64,000 nt of DNA from Defluviicoccus sp. (GTDB lineage: Bacteria; Pseudomonadota; Alphaproteobacteria; MPNO01). Below the pieces are notes generated by a model. It was not told where the DNA came from. It saw only the letters and a list, made by a program, of their open reading frames with translations, and ran no database searches. Shown here one piece after another: positions 47,155-57,333 of the stretch; the stretch's first letter is position 1; the number at the start of each line of letters is the position of its first letter. The position numbers were made by a program, and so were the translations under genes. The stretch covers positions 1-64,000 of the forward strand of contig JAPPGP010000126.1 in NCBI GenBank assembly GCA_028821395.1, given 5' to 3'.

Positions 47155-48933
47155 TCAGTGCCAGAGGCGCCGCTCGTCGAACCCGTCGAGCAGCGCGGCG
47201 CCGCCGATCGCCGCCCGCTTGAGCGACGCCGCCCGCGGCAGCACGCATTCGGCGTAGAACCGGGCGGTCTCGACCTTGGCGCGGTAGAACGGCTCGCCGT
47301 CCTCTTCGGCCCTCGCGTCGGCGACGACGGCCGAGCGCGCGAGCAGCCAGCCGCCGGCCACCGTGCCGAGGAGGGCGAGATAGGGTGTCGCGGCGGCGGC
47401 GGCGGTGGCGGGCGCCCGGTCGGCGAGCAGCCAGTCGGAGGCTTCCCTGAGCTCCGCCAGCGCGCCTGCCAGCGCTTCCAGGATCGGCGCCGTGGCGGCG
47501 CTGCCCGCCGCCTGCGCGAGCGCGCCCATCTCCGCCATCAGGTCTTCCAGCGCCGCGCCCCGGTCGCCCAGGATCTTGCGCCGCACCAGGTCGAGGGCCT
47601 GGATGCCGTTGGTCCCCTCGTAGATCGGGGCGATGCGGGAATCGCGGTAGTGCTGCGCCGCGCCGGTCTCCTCGATGAACCCGGCCCCGCCATGGACCTG
47701 GACCGCCTCGGAGGCGACCGCGACGCCGGTGTCGCTGCACCACGCCTTGACCACCGGGACCAGCAAATCGACGCGGGCCTGACGGCGGGCGCGGATCCCG
47801 GGGTCCTCGTGGCGGCCGGCGACGTCGAGATCGGCGGCGACCGAGTAGCTGAGCGCCCGCATCGCCTCGATCTCGGCCTTCATGGTCATCAGCATGCGCT
47901 GCACGTCGGGGTGCCTCACGATGGCGACCGGCCCGGCGGCGGGATCGGCGAGCGCGCGCCCCTGCACCCGCCCGGCGGCGTACTCGCGGGCCTGCTGGAA
48001 GGCGCGCTCGGCCATCGCCAGCCCCTCGCGCCCGACGCCGAGCCGGGCGTTGTTCATCATGGTGAACATGTACTTCATGCCGCGGTTCTCCTCGCCGACG
48101 AGGTAGCCGACGGCGCCCTCGTCGTCGCCGTAGGACATCACCGCGGTGGGGCTCGCATGGATGCCGAGCTTGTGCTCCAGCGCGGCGCAGCGGAGATCGT
48201 TGCGCGCGCCGAGCGAGCCGTCCGGATTGACCAGGAACTTGGGCACGATGAACAGCGAGATGCCGCGCGTCCCCTCCGGCGCGCCGTCGACGCGGGCGAG
48301 CACCGTATGGACGATGTTCTCGGCCATGTCGTGCTCGCCCCAGGTGATGAAGATCTTCTGCCCCTTGATGCGGTAATGCCCGTCCTCGCGAATTGCGCGG
48401 GTCCTGAGCGCGCCCACGTCGGAGCCGGCATGCGGCTCGGTGAGGTTCATCGTCCCCGACCACTCGCCGCTGACCAGCCTGGGCAGCCAGATGTCCTTCT
48501 GCTCGGGCGAGCCGTGGATCGAGATCGCCCAGATCGCGCTCTGGGTCAGCATCGGGCACAGGCTGAAGGCGAGGTTGGCCGATTCCCAGATCTCGCCGAT
48601 CGCGGTGGCGACCAGCCAGGGCAGGCCCTGCCCGCCATGCTCCGGGGCGGCGATAGTCCCGTTCCACCCGCCGGCGGTGAACCGGCGGTAGGCGTCGGCG
48701 AAGCCCTCGGGCGTGGTGACGACGCCGTTCCTGAGCGCGCAGCCCTCCATGTCGCCCACTCGGTTGAGCGGCGCCAGCACCTCGGCGCCGAACCTGCCCG
48801 CCTCGGCGAGCACCTGGCGCACCAGGTCTCCGGTCACCCAGTCGAGCCCCGGCAGGGTGGCGACGGTGTCGAGCCCGATCAGCTCCTCGATGACGAAGCT
48901 CATGTCGCGAACCGGCGCCGCGTAGTCGGTCAT
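47155..48933 (-). CDS. Acyl-CoA dehydrogenase family protein
   Basis: AIWAISIHGSPEQKDIWLPRLVSGEWSGTMNLTEPHAGSDVGALRTRA, GQKIFITWGEHDMAENIVH. Confidence 0.94.
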   Translation of the reverse strand: MTDYAAPVRDMSFVIEELIGLDTVATLPGLDWVTGDLVRQVLAEAGRFGAEVLAPLNRVGDMEGCALRNGVVTTPEGFADAYRRFTAGGWNGTIAAPEHGGQGLPWLVATAIGEIWESANLAFSLCPMLTQSAIWAISIHGSPEQKDIWLPRLVSGEWSGTMNLTEPHAGSDVGALRTRAIREDGHYRIKGQKIFITWGEHDMAENIVHTVLARVDGAPEGTRGISLFIVPKFLVNPDGSLGARNDLRCAALEHKLGIHASPTAVMSYGDDEGAVGYLVGEENRGMKYMFTMMNNARLGVGREGLAMAERAFQQAREYAAGRVQGRALADPAAGPVAIVRHPDVQRMLMTMKAEIEAMRALSYSVAADLDVAGRHEDPGIRARRQARVDLLVPVVKAWCSDTGVAVASEAVQVHGGAGFIEETGAAQHYRDSRIAPIYEGTNGIQALDLVRRKILGDRGAALEDLMAEMGALAQAAGSAATAPILEALAGALAELREASDWLLADRAPATAAAAATPYLALLGTVAGGWLLARSAVVADARAEEDGEPFYRAKVETARFYAECVLPRAASLKRAAIGGAALLDGFDERRLWH

Positions 48934-50387
48934 GACGTCCTCCTGGCGGGTCGGGAATCCGGCGGGTCCAGCACCTTCCCCGGGTTCATCAGATTGTCGG
49001 GGTCGAGCGCCTGCTTGATGCGGCGCATCAGGTCGATGGCGATTCCGGGCTTGTACTGGACCAGCGCCTCGCGCTTGAGCTGGCCGATCCCGTGCTCGGC
49101 GCTGATGCTGCCGCCGTGGCGCGCGGCGGCGTCGTGGACGATGGCGTTGAGCTCGCTTTCGCGCGCGAGGAACGCCGCCCCGTCGCCGCCCGCCGGCTGG
49201 CTCATGTTGAAGTGCAAATTGCCGTCTCCGACATGGCCGAAGGCGCAGACCCGGACGCCGTCGACCGCCGTCTCGGCCGCCGCCGCCGCCTCTCTCATGA
49301 AGGCTGGGATGCGCGAGACCGGCACCGAGACGTCGTGCTTGATCGAGATCCCGTCGCGCGTCTGGGCCTCCGGGACAGTCTCGCGGATCTTCCAGAAATC
49401 GGCCGCCTGGCCGCCGCTCTCGGCGATCACCGCGTCGCGCACCAGCCCGTCCTCCATCGCCTCGGCGAGCAGCGACTCCATCCGGCCGCGCACGTCGTCG
49501 TGCTCCGAGCCGGCCGAGAGCTCGGCGAGCACGTAGCACGGGTGGCGTTCGGCGAACGGATCGCGGGTGCCCTCGATCCGTGCGATCGTCATCTCGAAGG
49601 GGAGTCGCAGGATGAGCTCGAACGCGGTCACCCGGTCGCCCGTCGCCGCCCGCGCCCGGGCGAGCAGTTCGACCGCGGCCGCCGGATCGTCGATCGCCAC
49701 CAGCGCGGTCTCCACCGCCCGCGGGCGGGGAAACAGCTTCAGCACTGCCGCGGTGATGATGCCGAGCGTCCCCTCCGCGCCGATGAACAGGTGTTTTAGG
49801 TCGTAGCCGGTATTGTCCTTCCGGAGCGCCGACAGCCCGTCCCAGACCCGCCCGTCGGGCAGCACCACCTCGAGCCCGAGCGCGAGGTCGCGCGCATTGC
49901 CGTAGCGCAGCACCCCGGTGCCGCCCGCATTGGTCGACAAATTGCCGCCGATCCGCGCCGTCCCCTCGCCGCCGAGCGAGAGCGGGAAAAGCCGGTCGAC
50001 CTCCGCCGCCGCGTTCTGCACGTCGGCCAGGATCACGCCGGCCTCGACGGTGATGGTGTAGTTGAGCGGATCGACCTCGCGCACCCGGTTGAGCCTTGCC
50101 AGGCTGAGAACCAGCGCGCGGCCGCTGGAATCGGGCGTCGCCGCGCCGCAGAGCCCGGTATTGCCGCCCTGCGGCACGATGGGGATCTTCCCTTCCGCGC
50201 ACAGCGCGACCACCCGGGCGACCTCGTCGGTGGTCGACGGGCGGACCACCGCCTGAGCCGCCCCGCGGTAGCGCTTGCGCTCGTCGACCAGATAGGGCGC
50301 CATGTCGGCGGACCCGGTCAGCAGCCCGCCGGCGCCGACGATGGCGGTCAGGCGTTCGCGCAGCGCGGGCTCGGGCGTGGCGTCCAT
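48930..50387 (-). CDS. FAD-binding oxidoreductase (GlcD/D-2-hydroxyglutarate dehydrogenase-like)
   Basis: VVRPSTTDEVARVVALCAEGKIPIVPQGGNTGLCGAATPD, SLGGEGTARIGGNLSTNAGGTGVLRYGN, SAEHGIGQLKREAL. Confidence 0.95.
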   Translation of the reverse strand: MDATPEPALRERLTAIVGAGGLLTGSADMAPYLVDERKRYRGAAQAVVRPSTTDEVARVVALCAEGKIPIVPQGGNTGLCGAATPDSSGRALVLSLARLNRVREVDPLNYTITVEAGVILADVQNAAAEVDRLFPLSLGGEGTARIGGNLSTNAGGTGVLRYGNARDLALGLEVVLPDGRVWDGLSALRKDNTGYDLKHLFIGAEGTLGIITAAVLKLFPRPRAVETALVAIDDPAAAVELLARARAATGDRVTAFELILRLPFEMTIARIEGTRDPFAERHPCYVLAELSAGSEHDDVRGRMESLLAEAMEDGLVRDAVIAESGGQAADFWKIRETVPEAQTRDGISIKHDVSVPVSRIPAFMREAAAAAETAVDGVRVCAFGHVGDGNLHFNMSQPAGGDGAAFLARESELNAIVHDAAARHGGSISAEHGIGQLKREALVQYKPGIAIDLMRRIKQALDPDNLMNPGKVLDPPDSRPARRTS

Positions 50388-50419
50388 GCCTGACTTTTAA
50401 CCCGCATGTCTCACCGCTG

Positions 50420-51376
50420 TCACGGGCGCGGCGCGGCGGCGCGGCGCAGCCGGTCCATGATCGCGCGGCCGAGCCCGTCCTCCGGCACCGGCATGGCGAC
50501 GATCGCCGCGCAGCCGCTGCGGTCGAGCTCGTGCAGCGCGGCGAACAAATTGGCCGCCGCCTCGACCGGATCGCCGCCGGGGCTCAGATTTCGCTCGGCC
50601 GCGGCCCCCGGCGGCGCTTCGGGGCCGAAGGACAGCAGCGCCTCGCCGGGCCCGGCGCCCGCGGCGTCGATCCTGAGCGGCAGGGAGGTGGCGTAGTGGC
50701 TCGCGAGCTGGCCCGGCGCCCGCGGCGCATCGCTCGAGCCGGGCTCCGCCAGCTTGCCGATCAGCGCCTCGATATCCTCCGCCGGCGTGCCGCCGGGGCG
50801 CAGAAGCCGGGCGATCCCGCCGTTGAGATCGACCACCGTCGACTCGATGCCGATTGCGCAGGGCCCGTCGTCGAGCACCAGGTCGACCGCATCGCCGAGC
50901 GCGTCGAGCACATGCCGGGCGCAGGTCGGGCTGACGGCGCCGGCCGCATTGGCGCTCGGCGCGGCGACGGGGCGGCCGGTCTCCGCCAGCAGCGCCTCTG
51001 CCGTCCGCCCGCGCGGCGCCCGGACCGCAAGCGTCGGCAGCCCGGACCCGGCCAGCATCGAGACAGGGCAGCCCGGGCGCCGCGGCAGCACCAGCGAGAG
51101 TGGGCCCGGCCAGAACCGCCGGGCGAGGGTTTCCGCCCGTTCGGTCCACGCCACCAGCTCGCGGGCCGCCTCGATCCCGGCGACATGGACGATCAGCGGG
51201 TTGAATGCTGGGCGGCGCTTGGCCTCGAACAGGCGGGCGACGGCGCGGCCGTCGGTCGCATCGGCGCCGAGCCCGTAGACCGTCTCCGTCGGGAAGGCGA
51301 CGAGGCCGCCGGCGCGCAGCACCCGGGCGGCCTCGGCGATGGCCGCCGGGTCGGGCTTAAGCGCCGTCGCGCCCAC
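50420..51376 (-). CDS. L-threonylcarbamoyladenylate synthase (Sua5/TsaC)
   Basis: VLRAGGLVAFPTETVYGLGADA, AKRRPAFNPLIVHV, APSANAAGAVSPTCARHV, GIESTVVDL plus C-terminal Sua5 domain. Confidence 0.94.
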   Translation of the reverse strand: MGATALKPDPAAIAEAARVLRAGGLVAFPTETVYGLGADATDGRAVARLFEAKRRPAFNPLIVHVAGIEAARELVAWTERAETLARRFWPGPLSLVLPRRPGCPVSMLAGSGLPTLAVRAPRGRTAEALLAETGRPVAAPSANAAGAVSPTCARHVLDALGDAVDLVLDDGPCAIGIESTVVDLNGGIARLLRPGGTPAEDIEALIGKLAEPGSSDAPRAPGQLASHYATSLPLRIDAAGAGPGEALLSFGPEAPPGAAAERNLSPGGDPVEAAANLFAALHELDRSGCAAIVAMPVPEDGLGRAIMDRLRRAAAPRP

Positions 51377-52133
51377 GGGCGATGAACTCGGGGTTCAGGA
51401 ACCCCGCCTTGCCGTAGCATAGCGGCGCGCCGTCGATGGTCCGCACGCTGCCGCCCGCGGCCCGCAGGACGGCGTCGCCCGCGGCGGTGTCCCACTCGTT
51501 GGTCTCGCCGTAGCGCGGGTAGAGGTCGCCCTCGCCGGCGGCGAGCAGGCAGAACTTGAGCGAGCTGCCGACGGTGCGGTGGGTGGAGATCTTCAGGCCC
51601 GCGAGCAGCTCGGCGAGCCTCTCGCGGTCGCCGTGCCTGCGGCTCGACAGCACCACCGGGCCGTCGGCGGGCACCGGGCGGGCCGTGATCGTCTGCCGCG
51701 CGGCGCCCGCGCGCGAGCGCCACGCGGCACCCGGCGCGAGTCCGCCATAGGTCACGCCGAGCGCCGGCGCGTGCACCGCGCCGAGCACCGGCGTCCCGCG
51801 CTCGACGAGGGCGATGTTGACGGTGAACTCGTCGGTCTCGCCCAGAAACTCCCGGGTTCCGTCCAGCGGATCGACCAGCCAGAACCGTTCTCCGCCCTCG
51901 GCCGGCGCGGCGCCGGCGGCGGCGGCCTCCTCGGCGATCGCCGGGATGCCGGGGTCGAGCGCCCGGAGCGCCCGGAGGATCAGCGCCTCGGCCTCGCGGT
52001 CGGCGATCGTGACCGGCGATGAGTCCGCCTTGCGCTCGACGGCGACACCCGTGCGGTAATGGCGGAGGATCGCCCGCCCGGCCTCCTCGGTGACCGCCGC
52101 GACGCGGTCGAGCAGGGCGGGACCGGCCTTCAA
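51357..52133 (-). CDS. cysQ: 3'(2'),5'-bisphosphate nucleotidase (CysQ)
   Basis: KADSSPVTIADREAEALIL, WLVDPLDGTREFLGETDEFTVNIALVE, NEWDTAAGDAVLRAAGG. Confidence 0.93.
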   Translation of the reverse strand: MKAGPALLDRVAAVTEEAGRAILRHYRTGVAVERKADSSPVTIADREAEALILRALRALDPGIPAIAEEAAAAGAAPAEGGERFWLVDPLDGTREFLGETDEFTVNIALVERGTPVLGAVHAPALGVTYGGLAPGAAWRSRAGAARQTITARPVPADGPVVLSSRRHGDRERLAELLAGLKISTHRTVGSSLKFCLLAAGEGDLYPRYGETNEWDTAAGDAVLRAAGGSVRTIDGAPLCYGKAGFLNPEFIARGRDGA

Positions 52134-52975
52134 CGCGCCCCTGGCCAGGCGGCGGCCGTCCCCGCGCCGGGCCAGGCGGCTGGCGCGCGGGCGGCCTCGG
52201 CGGCCTCCGCGGAGGGCAGCGCCGGATCCCAGTCATTGCCGACGAAGCGGCAATCCGTCACCCCGTCCGAGGCCTCGGAGGCGAGCCACAGGAGCGGCGC
52301 CACCATCACGCCCGGCTGAACCAGGGCGTCGCGGTCGAACGGGGCGTTGGCGGGGATGAAGCCGGTATTGGTGGGGCCGCCCGGAACCAGCACGTTGGCG
52401 GTCACCCCGGTGCCCTCCAGATCCTTGGCCCAGGTGGAGGTCGCCGCCTCGAGCGCTGCCTTCGACTGGCCGTAGGGGGTGTAGGCCCGGCGGTGCATGG
52501 TATCGAGGCTGGTGGTGACGTTGACGATGCGGCCCCAGCCCTGGGCCACGAGGTGCGGCGCGGCGAACTTGGCGATCATGAAGGGCGCCTTGAAATTCAC
52601 GTCCATCATGCGCTGCCAGCGCTCGATATCGGCCTCCCAGAACGACACCGGCTCGTTCATGTAGGTCTCGCGGATGGTCTGCATGCCGATTCCGGCGTTG
52701 TTAACCACGATGTGGAGCCCGCCGAGGGCGCCCCTCGCGCGGGCGACCAGATCGGCACAGGAATCCGGGTCGGCGATGTCGGCCGCCATGGTGTCCAGAC
52801 GGCCGGGCCCGTTGCGCGCGCGCGCCGCCTCGGCCAGCGCCTCCAGCGGCTCGGCGCGGACATCGACGGCGAGCACGTCGGCCCCATCGCCGACCAGGCC
52901 GAGCGACATCGCGCTTCCCATGCCGCCGCCGCCGCCGGTGACGATCGCGACCTTGCCGGCCAGGGGTTCCGCCAC
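52130..52975 (-). CDS. SDR family oxidoreductase
   Basis: GKVAIVTGGGGGMGSAMSLGLVGDGADV, NNAGIG, YTPYGQSKAALEAATSTWAKDL. Confidence 0.94.
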   Translation of the reverse strand: MAEPLAGKVAIVTGGGGGMGSAMSLGLVGDGADVLAVDVRAEPLEALAEAARARNGPGRLDTMAADIADPDSCADLVARARGALGGLHIVVNNAGIGMQTIRETYMNEPVSFWEADIERWQRMMDVNFKAPFMIAKFAAPHLVAQGWGRIVNVTTSLDTMHRRAYTPYGQSKAALEAATSTWAKDLEGTGVTANVLVPGGPTNTGFIPANAPFDRDALVQPGVMVAPLLWLASEASDGVTDCRFVGNDWDPALPSAEAAEAARAPAAWPGAGTAAAWPGAR

Positions 52976-53081
52976 GAGTTCCTCCCATCACGCGCTCTTG
53001 GGGCGCGCGGAACTTACTTGGGGCAACCCCGGCGGACAACCGCGTGGACCGGCGCCGCCCCGAGGGCGATTCCCGGATTCG

Positions 53082-53441
53082 TCACGCAGCGTGGGGCTCG
53101 ATCTCCCGTTCGATCTTGTCGCGCAAGCCGCGTTCGGCGATTTCCAGGTCGTAACGGGTCTGTAGAGTCATCCAGAACTCCGGCGTCGTGCCGAAATAGC
53201 GCCCCAGGCGCAGCGCGGTGTCGACGCTCACGCCCCGACGGCCGAGCACGAGATCGTTCAGCCGCGGCCGCGAGACCTTGAGCGCCTTGGCAAGCCGGTA
53301 CACGCTGAGCGCCATCGGCGTCAGGAACTCGTCGCGCAAAACCTCGCCGGGATGCACCGGCGCCAGCCGCCGCCCGGAAACGACATCCGAGAAATCGACC
53401 CGCCGCCGGTCGACATCCTCTCGCTCGATGGTCATGGCCAT
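53082..53441 (-). CDS. HigA-family addiction module antitoxin
   Basis: LAPVHPGEVLRDEFLTPMALSVYRLAKALKVSRPRLNDLVLGRRGVSVDTALRLGRYFGTTPEFWMTLQ. Confidence 0.93.
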   Translation of the reverse strand: MAMTIEREDVDRRRVDFSDVVSGRRLAPVHPGEVLRDEFLTPMALSVYRLAKALKVSRPRLNDLVLGRRGVSVDTALRLGRYFGTTPEFWMTLQTRYDLEIAERGLRDKIEREIEPHAA

Positions 53442-53449
53442 GCCGTCCC

Positions 53450-53500
53450 TCAATGATAGTCGACGATCTGGACCTCCCAAGCCGCGCCGTCGTGCCTACT
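53450..53500 (-). pseudogene. C-terminal remnant of a HigB/RelE-family toxin
   Basis: Minus-strand SRHDGAAWEVQIVDYH-stop immediately upstream of higA, matching the usual HigB C-terminus (...DVEIVDYH); an in-frame stop lies a short way further upstream. Confidence 0.6.
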
Positions 53501-53538
53501 CGGGATGAGGGAACATAGAGGACTCCCTCATCCCGAGT
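53498..53538. repeat. Perfect 15-bp inverted repeat with 11-nt spacer
   Basis: ACTCGGGATGAGGGA-acatagaggac-TCCCTCATCCCGAGT. Confidence 0.9.
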
Positions 53539-54388
53539 CGCGGCGCAGCCGCGTATCGAAGGGCGGCCAGACCGTCCCGGCAGCGCGCACCGCCAGCCAC
53601 GCGCCCATGGCGAAATCGGGCGGGATCGCGATCGCGCCGCCGGCGAGCTCGGCGACGGGCACGCCGGCGGAATCGACGAAGCGCCTTGTCGCCGCGATAT
53701 CGGCGCTTTCGAGCACCGCAGCGGCGATGAAGGGAAGGCTCGGCGGGCGTGCGCCGGGGAGGATGCGGGCGAGCCCGCCGGGGTCGACGAAATCGAGCCG
53801 GCCGCGGTCGAGCGCGACGGTCGCCCCCGCCGCCTCGTGCCCGGTGAAGCGGGCGTGGCGGGCGGCGGCCTCCGCCGGATCGCCGGCGCAGATCAGCACG
53901 CCCGAAAGCCCGGAGATGGCGTTGTCCCGGGCGATTGCGGAATCCTGCCAGACGAGGCCGGGCGTCTCGTGGCGCAGGATCTGCATGCGGCCCTCCGCCA
54001 TGGTGCCGGGCGGGACGCGCAGCACCGAGAACGCGGCCTCCTCCTCCCCGCCGCCGTCGACCGGCATCGGCCGGCGCAGATGGGCCACGGGTCGCGGCGC
54101 GAAGCCTGCGGCCTCCAGCCGCCCTGCCTCGGCAGCGGTGTCGTCGACCGCGAACGCGATCAGGTGTAGCCCCTCATGGCGGGCGACGGCCTCGCGGTGG
54201 GCGCGCGCGAACGGCGTGTCGAGCCCGGCCACGTCGGTCAGGATCTCGAGATAGCCGCGGCCCAGCATGGCGCAGCGATTGGCGGTGCCGGTCGGCACCC
54301 GCTCGCCCGCCGCGTCCTCGTTGCGGTGGACCGTGAAGGGGGTGAGCGGGAAGCCGAGGCGGCCGAACGCCTCGGATGCCGTGTCCAT
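53528..54388 (-). CDS. VOC/glyoxalase-like domain protein
   Basis: VGWFVSD-region relatives: FGRLGFPLTPFTVHRNEDAAGERVPTGTANRCAMLGRGYLEILTDV; two tandem VOC-like halves. Confidence 0.8.
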   Translation of the reverse strand: MDTASEAFGRLGFPLTPFTVHRNEDAAGERVPTGTANRCAMLGRGYLEILTDVAGLDTPFARAHREAVARHEGLHLIAFAVDDTAAEAGRLEAAGFAPRPVAHLRRPMPVDGGGEEEAAFSVLRVPPGTMAEGRMQILRHETPGLVWQDSAIARDNAISGLSGVLICAGDPAEAAARHARFTGHEAAGATVALDRGRLDFVDPGGLARILPGARPPSLPFIAAAVLESADIAATRRFVDSAGVPVAELAGGAIAIPPDFAMGAWLAVRAAGTVWPPFDTRLRRDSG

Positions 54389-54456
54389 GTCGGAGACGAA
54401 CCAGCCGACATGGTCGAGGAAGATTTCCCCCGGAGCGGGGGTCTGTGCGGCGGCGC

Positions 54457-55419
54457 TCAGTCGTCCCAGACCTCTTCCCAGCTCCCCTGGGTCGCCGCCT
54501 TGGAATACTCCGTCGCCCGGTTCTCGAAGAAGTTGGTGTGCTCCATGCCGTTGAGCATCTCGTCCATCCAGGGCAGCGGGTTGCGCTCGGTGCGGTAGAT
54601 CGGCTGCAGGCCGAGCTGCGACAGGCGGCGGTCGGCGATGTAGCGGATGTACTGCTTGACCTCCGCCCCGGTCAGCCCCTCGACGCCGCCGAGCTCGAAG
54701 GCGAGATCGATGAATGCGTCCTCGTGCTCCACCACGGTGTTGCAGATCGTGTAGAGCTCGCGCTGGAACGCCTCGGTCCAGATCTCCCGGTTCTCGTCGA
54801 TGAAGGTGCGGAACAGGTGGATGATCGAATCCGTGTGCAGCGACTCGTCGCGCACCGACCAGGACACGATCTGGCCCATCCCCTTCATCTTGTTGACGCG
54901 CGGGAAGTTCATCAGGATCGCAAAGCTGGCGAACAGCTGCAGCCCCTCGGTGAAGGCGCCGAACACCGCGAGCGTCTTGGCGATGTCCTCCCTGGTGTCG
55001 GTGCCGAACTGCTGCATGAAGTCGTATTTGTCCTTCATCTCCTTGTAGCGGAGGAAGGCCTGGTACTCGGTCTCCGGCATGCCGATGGTGTCGAGCAGAT
55101 GCGAGTAGGCGGCGATGTGGACGGTCTCCATGTTGGAGAACGCCGACAGCATCATCTGCACCTCGGTCGGCTCGAACACGCGGGCGTAGTGCCGCATGTA
55201 GCAGTTGTTCACCTCGATGTCGGACTGGGTGAAGAATCGGAAGATCTGGGTCAGCGTGTGGCGCTCTTCCGCGCTCAGCTTGTTGTGCCAGTCCTTGACG
55301 TCGTCGGCGAGCGGCACCTCCTCGGGCAGCCAGTGGATGCGCTGCTGGGTGAGCCAGGCGTCATAGGCCCAAGGATAGCGGAAGGGCTTGTAGACTCCGT
55401 TCGAATCGAGCAGCGACAT
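54457..55419 (-). CDS. nrdB: Ribonucleoside-diphosphate reductase, beta subunit (class I)
   Basis: SLLDSNGVYKPFRYPWAYDAWLTQQRIHWLPEEVPLADDVKDW, RDESLHTDSIIHLF, GVEGLTGAEVKQYIRYIADRRL. Confidence 0.95.
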   Translation of the reverse strand: MSLLDSNGVYKPFRYPWAYDAWLTQQRIHWLPEEVPLADDVKDWHNKLSAEERHTLTQIFRFFTQSDIEVNNCYMRHYARVFEPTEVQMMLSAFSNMETVHIAAYSHLLDTIGMPETEYQAFLRYKEMKDKYDFMQQFGTDTREDIAKTLAVFGAFTEGLQLFASFAILMNFPRVNKMKGMGQIVSWSVRDESLHTDSIIHLFRTFIDENREIWTEAFQRELYTICNTVVEHEDAFIDLAFELGGVEGLTGAEVKQYIRYIADRRLSQLGLQPIYRTERNPLPWMDEMLNGMEHTNFFENRATEYSKAATQGSWEEVWDD

Positions 55420-55437
55420 CGGCGTTCCTACACGGAC

Positions 55438-57333
55438 CTACTGACAGGCGAGGCACTCTTCGTAGTCGTTGGCCGCGGCTTCGGGGGCGGCCGAGCCGTT
55501 GGCCGCGGCAAGCGGCACCGTGGCCTCGGCGCGGGCCAGCGCGGCCCCGTTGCCGATGACCGCGACGTCGACCCTGTTGGCCACCTTGTCGGCGCGCTGG
55601 ATCGAGCGCGAGCGGCAATAGTAGAGCGACTTCACGCCCTTCTTCCAGGCCTGGAAATGGATGTCGTGCAGGGTCTTCTTGTGCACGTCGGCCGGCAGGA
55701 ACACGTTGAGCGACTGCGACTGGCAGACGAACGGCGCGCGGTCGGCCGCGAAGTCGACCAGCCAGCGCTGGTCGATCTCGAATGCGGTCTTGAAGATGTC
55801 CTTCTCGTCGTCGCTCAGGAAGTCGAGATGGGCGACCGAGCCCTCGTTGACGGTGATCGAGGTCCAGATGTCGTCGGTGTCCCGGCCCTTCGCCGCCAGC
55901 AGCGCCTTGAGGTACTTGTTGCGCACGCTGAACGAGCCCGACAGGGTCTTGTGGGTGAAGGCGTTGGCCACGTTGGGCTCGATCCCCGGCGAGCAGCCGC
56001 CGCAGATGATCGAGATCGAGGCCGTCGGCGCGATCGCGAGCTTGTTGGAGAAGCGCTCCTCGAAACCGTAATCGGCGGCGTCCGGGCACGGCCCGCGCTC
56101 GGCGGCGAGCGCCCGCGAGGCGGCGTCGGCATGGCCCCTGATGTGGCGGAAGATGTTGCGGTTCCACGCCTTGGCCGAGGCCGATTCGATCGGCACGTTC
56201 TGGCTCTGCAGGAAGGAGTGGAAGCCCATCACCCCGAGCCCGACCGAGCGCTCGCGTCTGGCCGCGTAGCGCGCCCGCGACATGCTGTCCGGCGCGCTCT
56301 CGATGAAGTCGTCGAGCACGTTGTCGAGGAATCGCATCACGTCCTCGATGAACAGCGGATCGTTGCGCCATTCGAGGAAGGTCTCGAGGTTGAGCGAGGA
56401 CAGGCAGCACACCGCCGTTCGCTCCTCGCCGTGATGGTCGGGGCCGGTCGGCAGGGTGATCTCGCTGCACAGATTCGACATGCGCACCTGCAGGCCGGCG
56501 AGCTTGTGATGCTCCGGCGCGGCGCGGTTCACGTGGTCGATGAAGATGAAATAGGGCTCGCCGGTCTCGATCCGGCTGGTCAGCAGGCGGATCCACAGCG
56601 CGCGCGCCCCGATGCGGCGCACCACCGTCTTGTCCTTGGGGCTGATCAGCGCCCACTCCTCGTCGTTCTCGACCGCGCGCATGAAGGCATCGGTGATCAC
56701 CACCCCGTGATGTAGGTTCAGCGCCTTGCGGTTGGGGTCGCCACCGGTGGGACGGCGGATCTCGATGAACTCCTCGATCTCGGGGTGGTCAATGCCGATA
56801 TAGACCGCCGCCGAGCCGCGCCTGAGCGAGCCCTGCGAGATCGCCAGCGTGAGCGAATCCATCACCCGGATGAACGGGATGATGCCCGAGGTCTTGCCGT
56901 TGGCGCTGACCTTCTCGCCGATCGAGCGCAGATTGCCCCAGTAGCTGCCGATGCCGCCGCCGCGCGCGGCGAGCCAGACATTCTCGTTCCACAGATCGAC
57001 GATGCCGTCGAGGCTGTCGGACGCCTCGTTGAGGAAGCACGAGATCGGCAGGCCGCGCACCGTGCCACCATTCGACAGCACCGGCGTCGAGGGCATGAAC
57101 CAGAGCCGCGACATGTAGTCGTAGAGCCGCTGCGCGTGCTCGGAGTCGTCGCCGTAATGGGAGCTCACCCGGTAGAACAGATCCTGGTAGCTCTCGCCCG
57201 GCAGCAGATAGCGGTCGTCCAGCACCGCCTTGCCGAACTCGGTCAGCAAGGCGTCCCGGTCGCGATCGATCTCGACCGCGACGTCGCGCTTGGACTGAAG
57301 CAGGTCATGCTTCGAGGAAACCAGATCTAGCAC
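55438..57333 (-). CDS. nrdA: Ribonucleoside-diphosphate reductase, alpha subunit (class I)
   Basis: MPSTPVLSNGGTVRGLPISCFLNEASDSLDGIVDLWNENVWLAARGGGIGSYWGNLRSIGE, NLCSEITLPTG, C-terminal ECLACQ. Confidence 0.96.
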   Translation of the reverse strand: MLDLVSSKHDLLQSKRDVAVEIDRDRDALLTEFGKAVLDDRYLLPGESYQDLFYRVSSHYGDDSEHAQRLYDYMSRLWFMPSTPVLSNGGTVRGLPISCFLNEASDSLDGIVDLWNENVWLAARGGGIGSYWGNLRSIGEKVSANGKTSGIIPFIRVMDSLTLAISQGSLRRGSAAVYIGIDHPEIEEFIEIRRPTGGDPNRKALNLHHGVVITDAFMRAVENDEEWALISPKDKTVVRRIGARALWIRLLTSRIETGEPYFIFIDHVNRAAPEHHKLAGLQVRMSNLCSEITLPTGPDHHGEERTAVCCLSSLNLETFLEWRNDPLFIEDVMRFLDNVLDDFIESAPDSMSRARYAARRERSVGLGVMGFHSFLQSQNVPIESASAKAWNRNIFRHIRGHADAASRALAAERGPCPDAADYGFEERFSNKLAIAPTASISIICGGCSPGIEPNVANAFTHKTLSGSFSVRNKYLKALLAAKGRDTDDIWTSITVNEGSVAHLDFLSDDEKDIFKTAFEIDQRWLVDFAADRAPFVCQSQSLNVFLPADVHKKTLHDIHFQAWKKGVKSLYYCRSRSIQRADKVANRVDVAVIGNGAALARAEATVPLAAANGSAAPEAAANDYEECLACQ

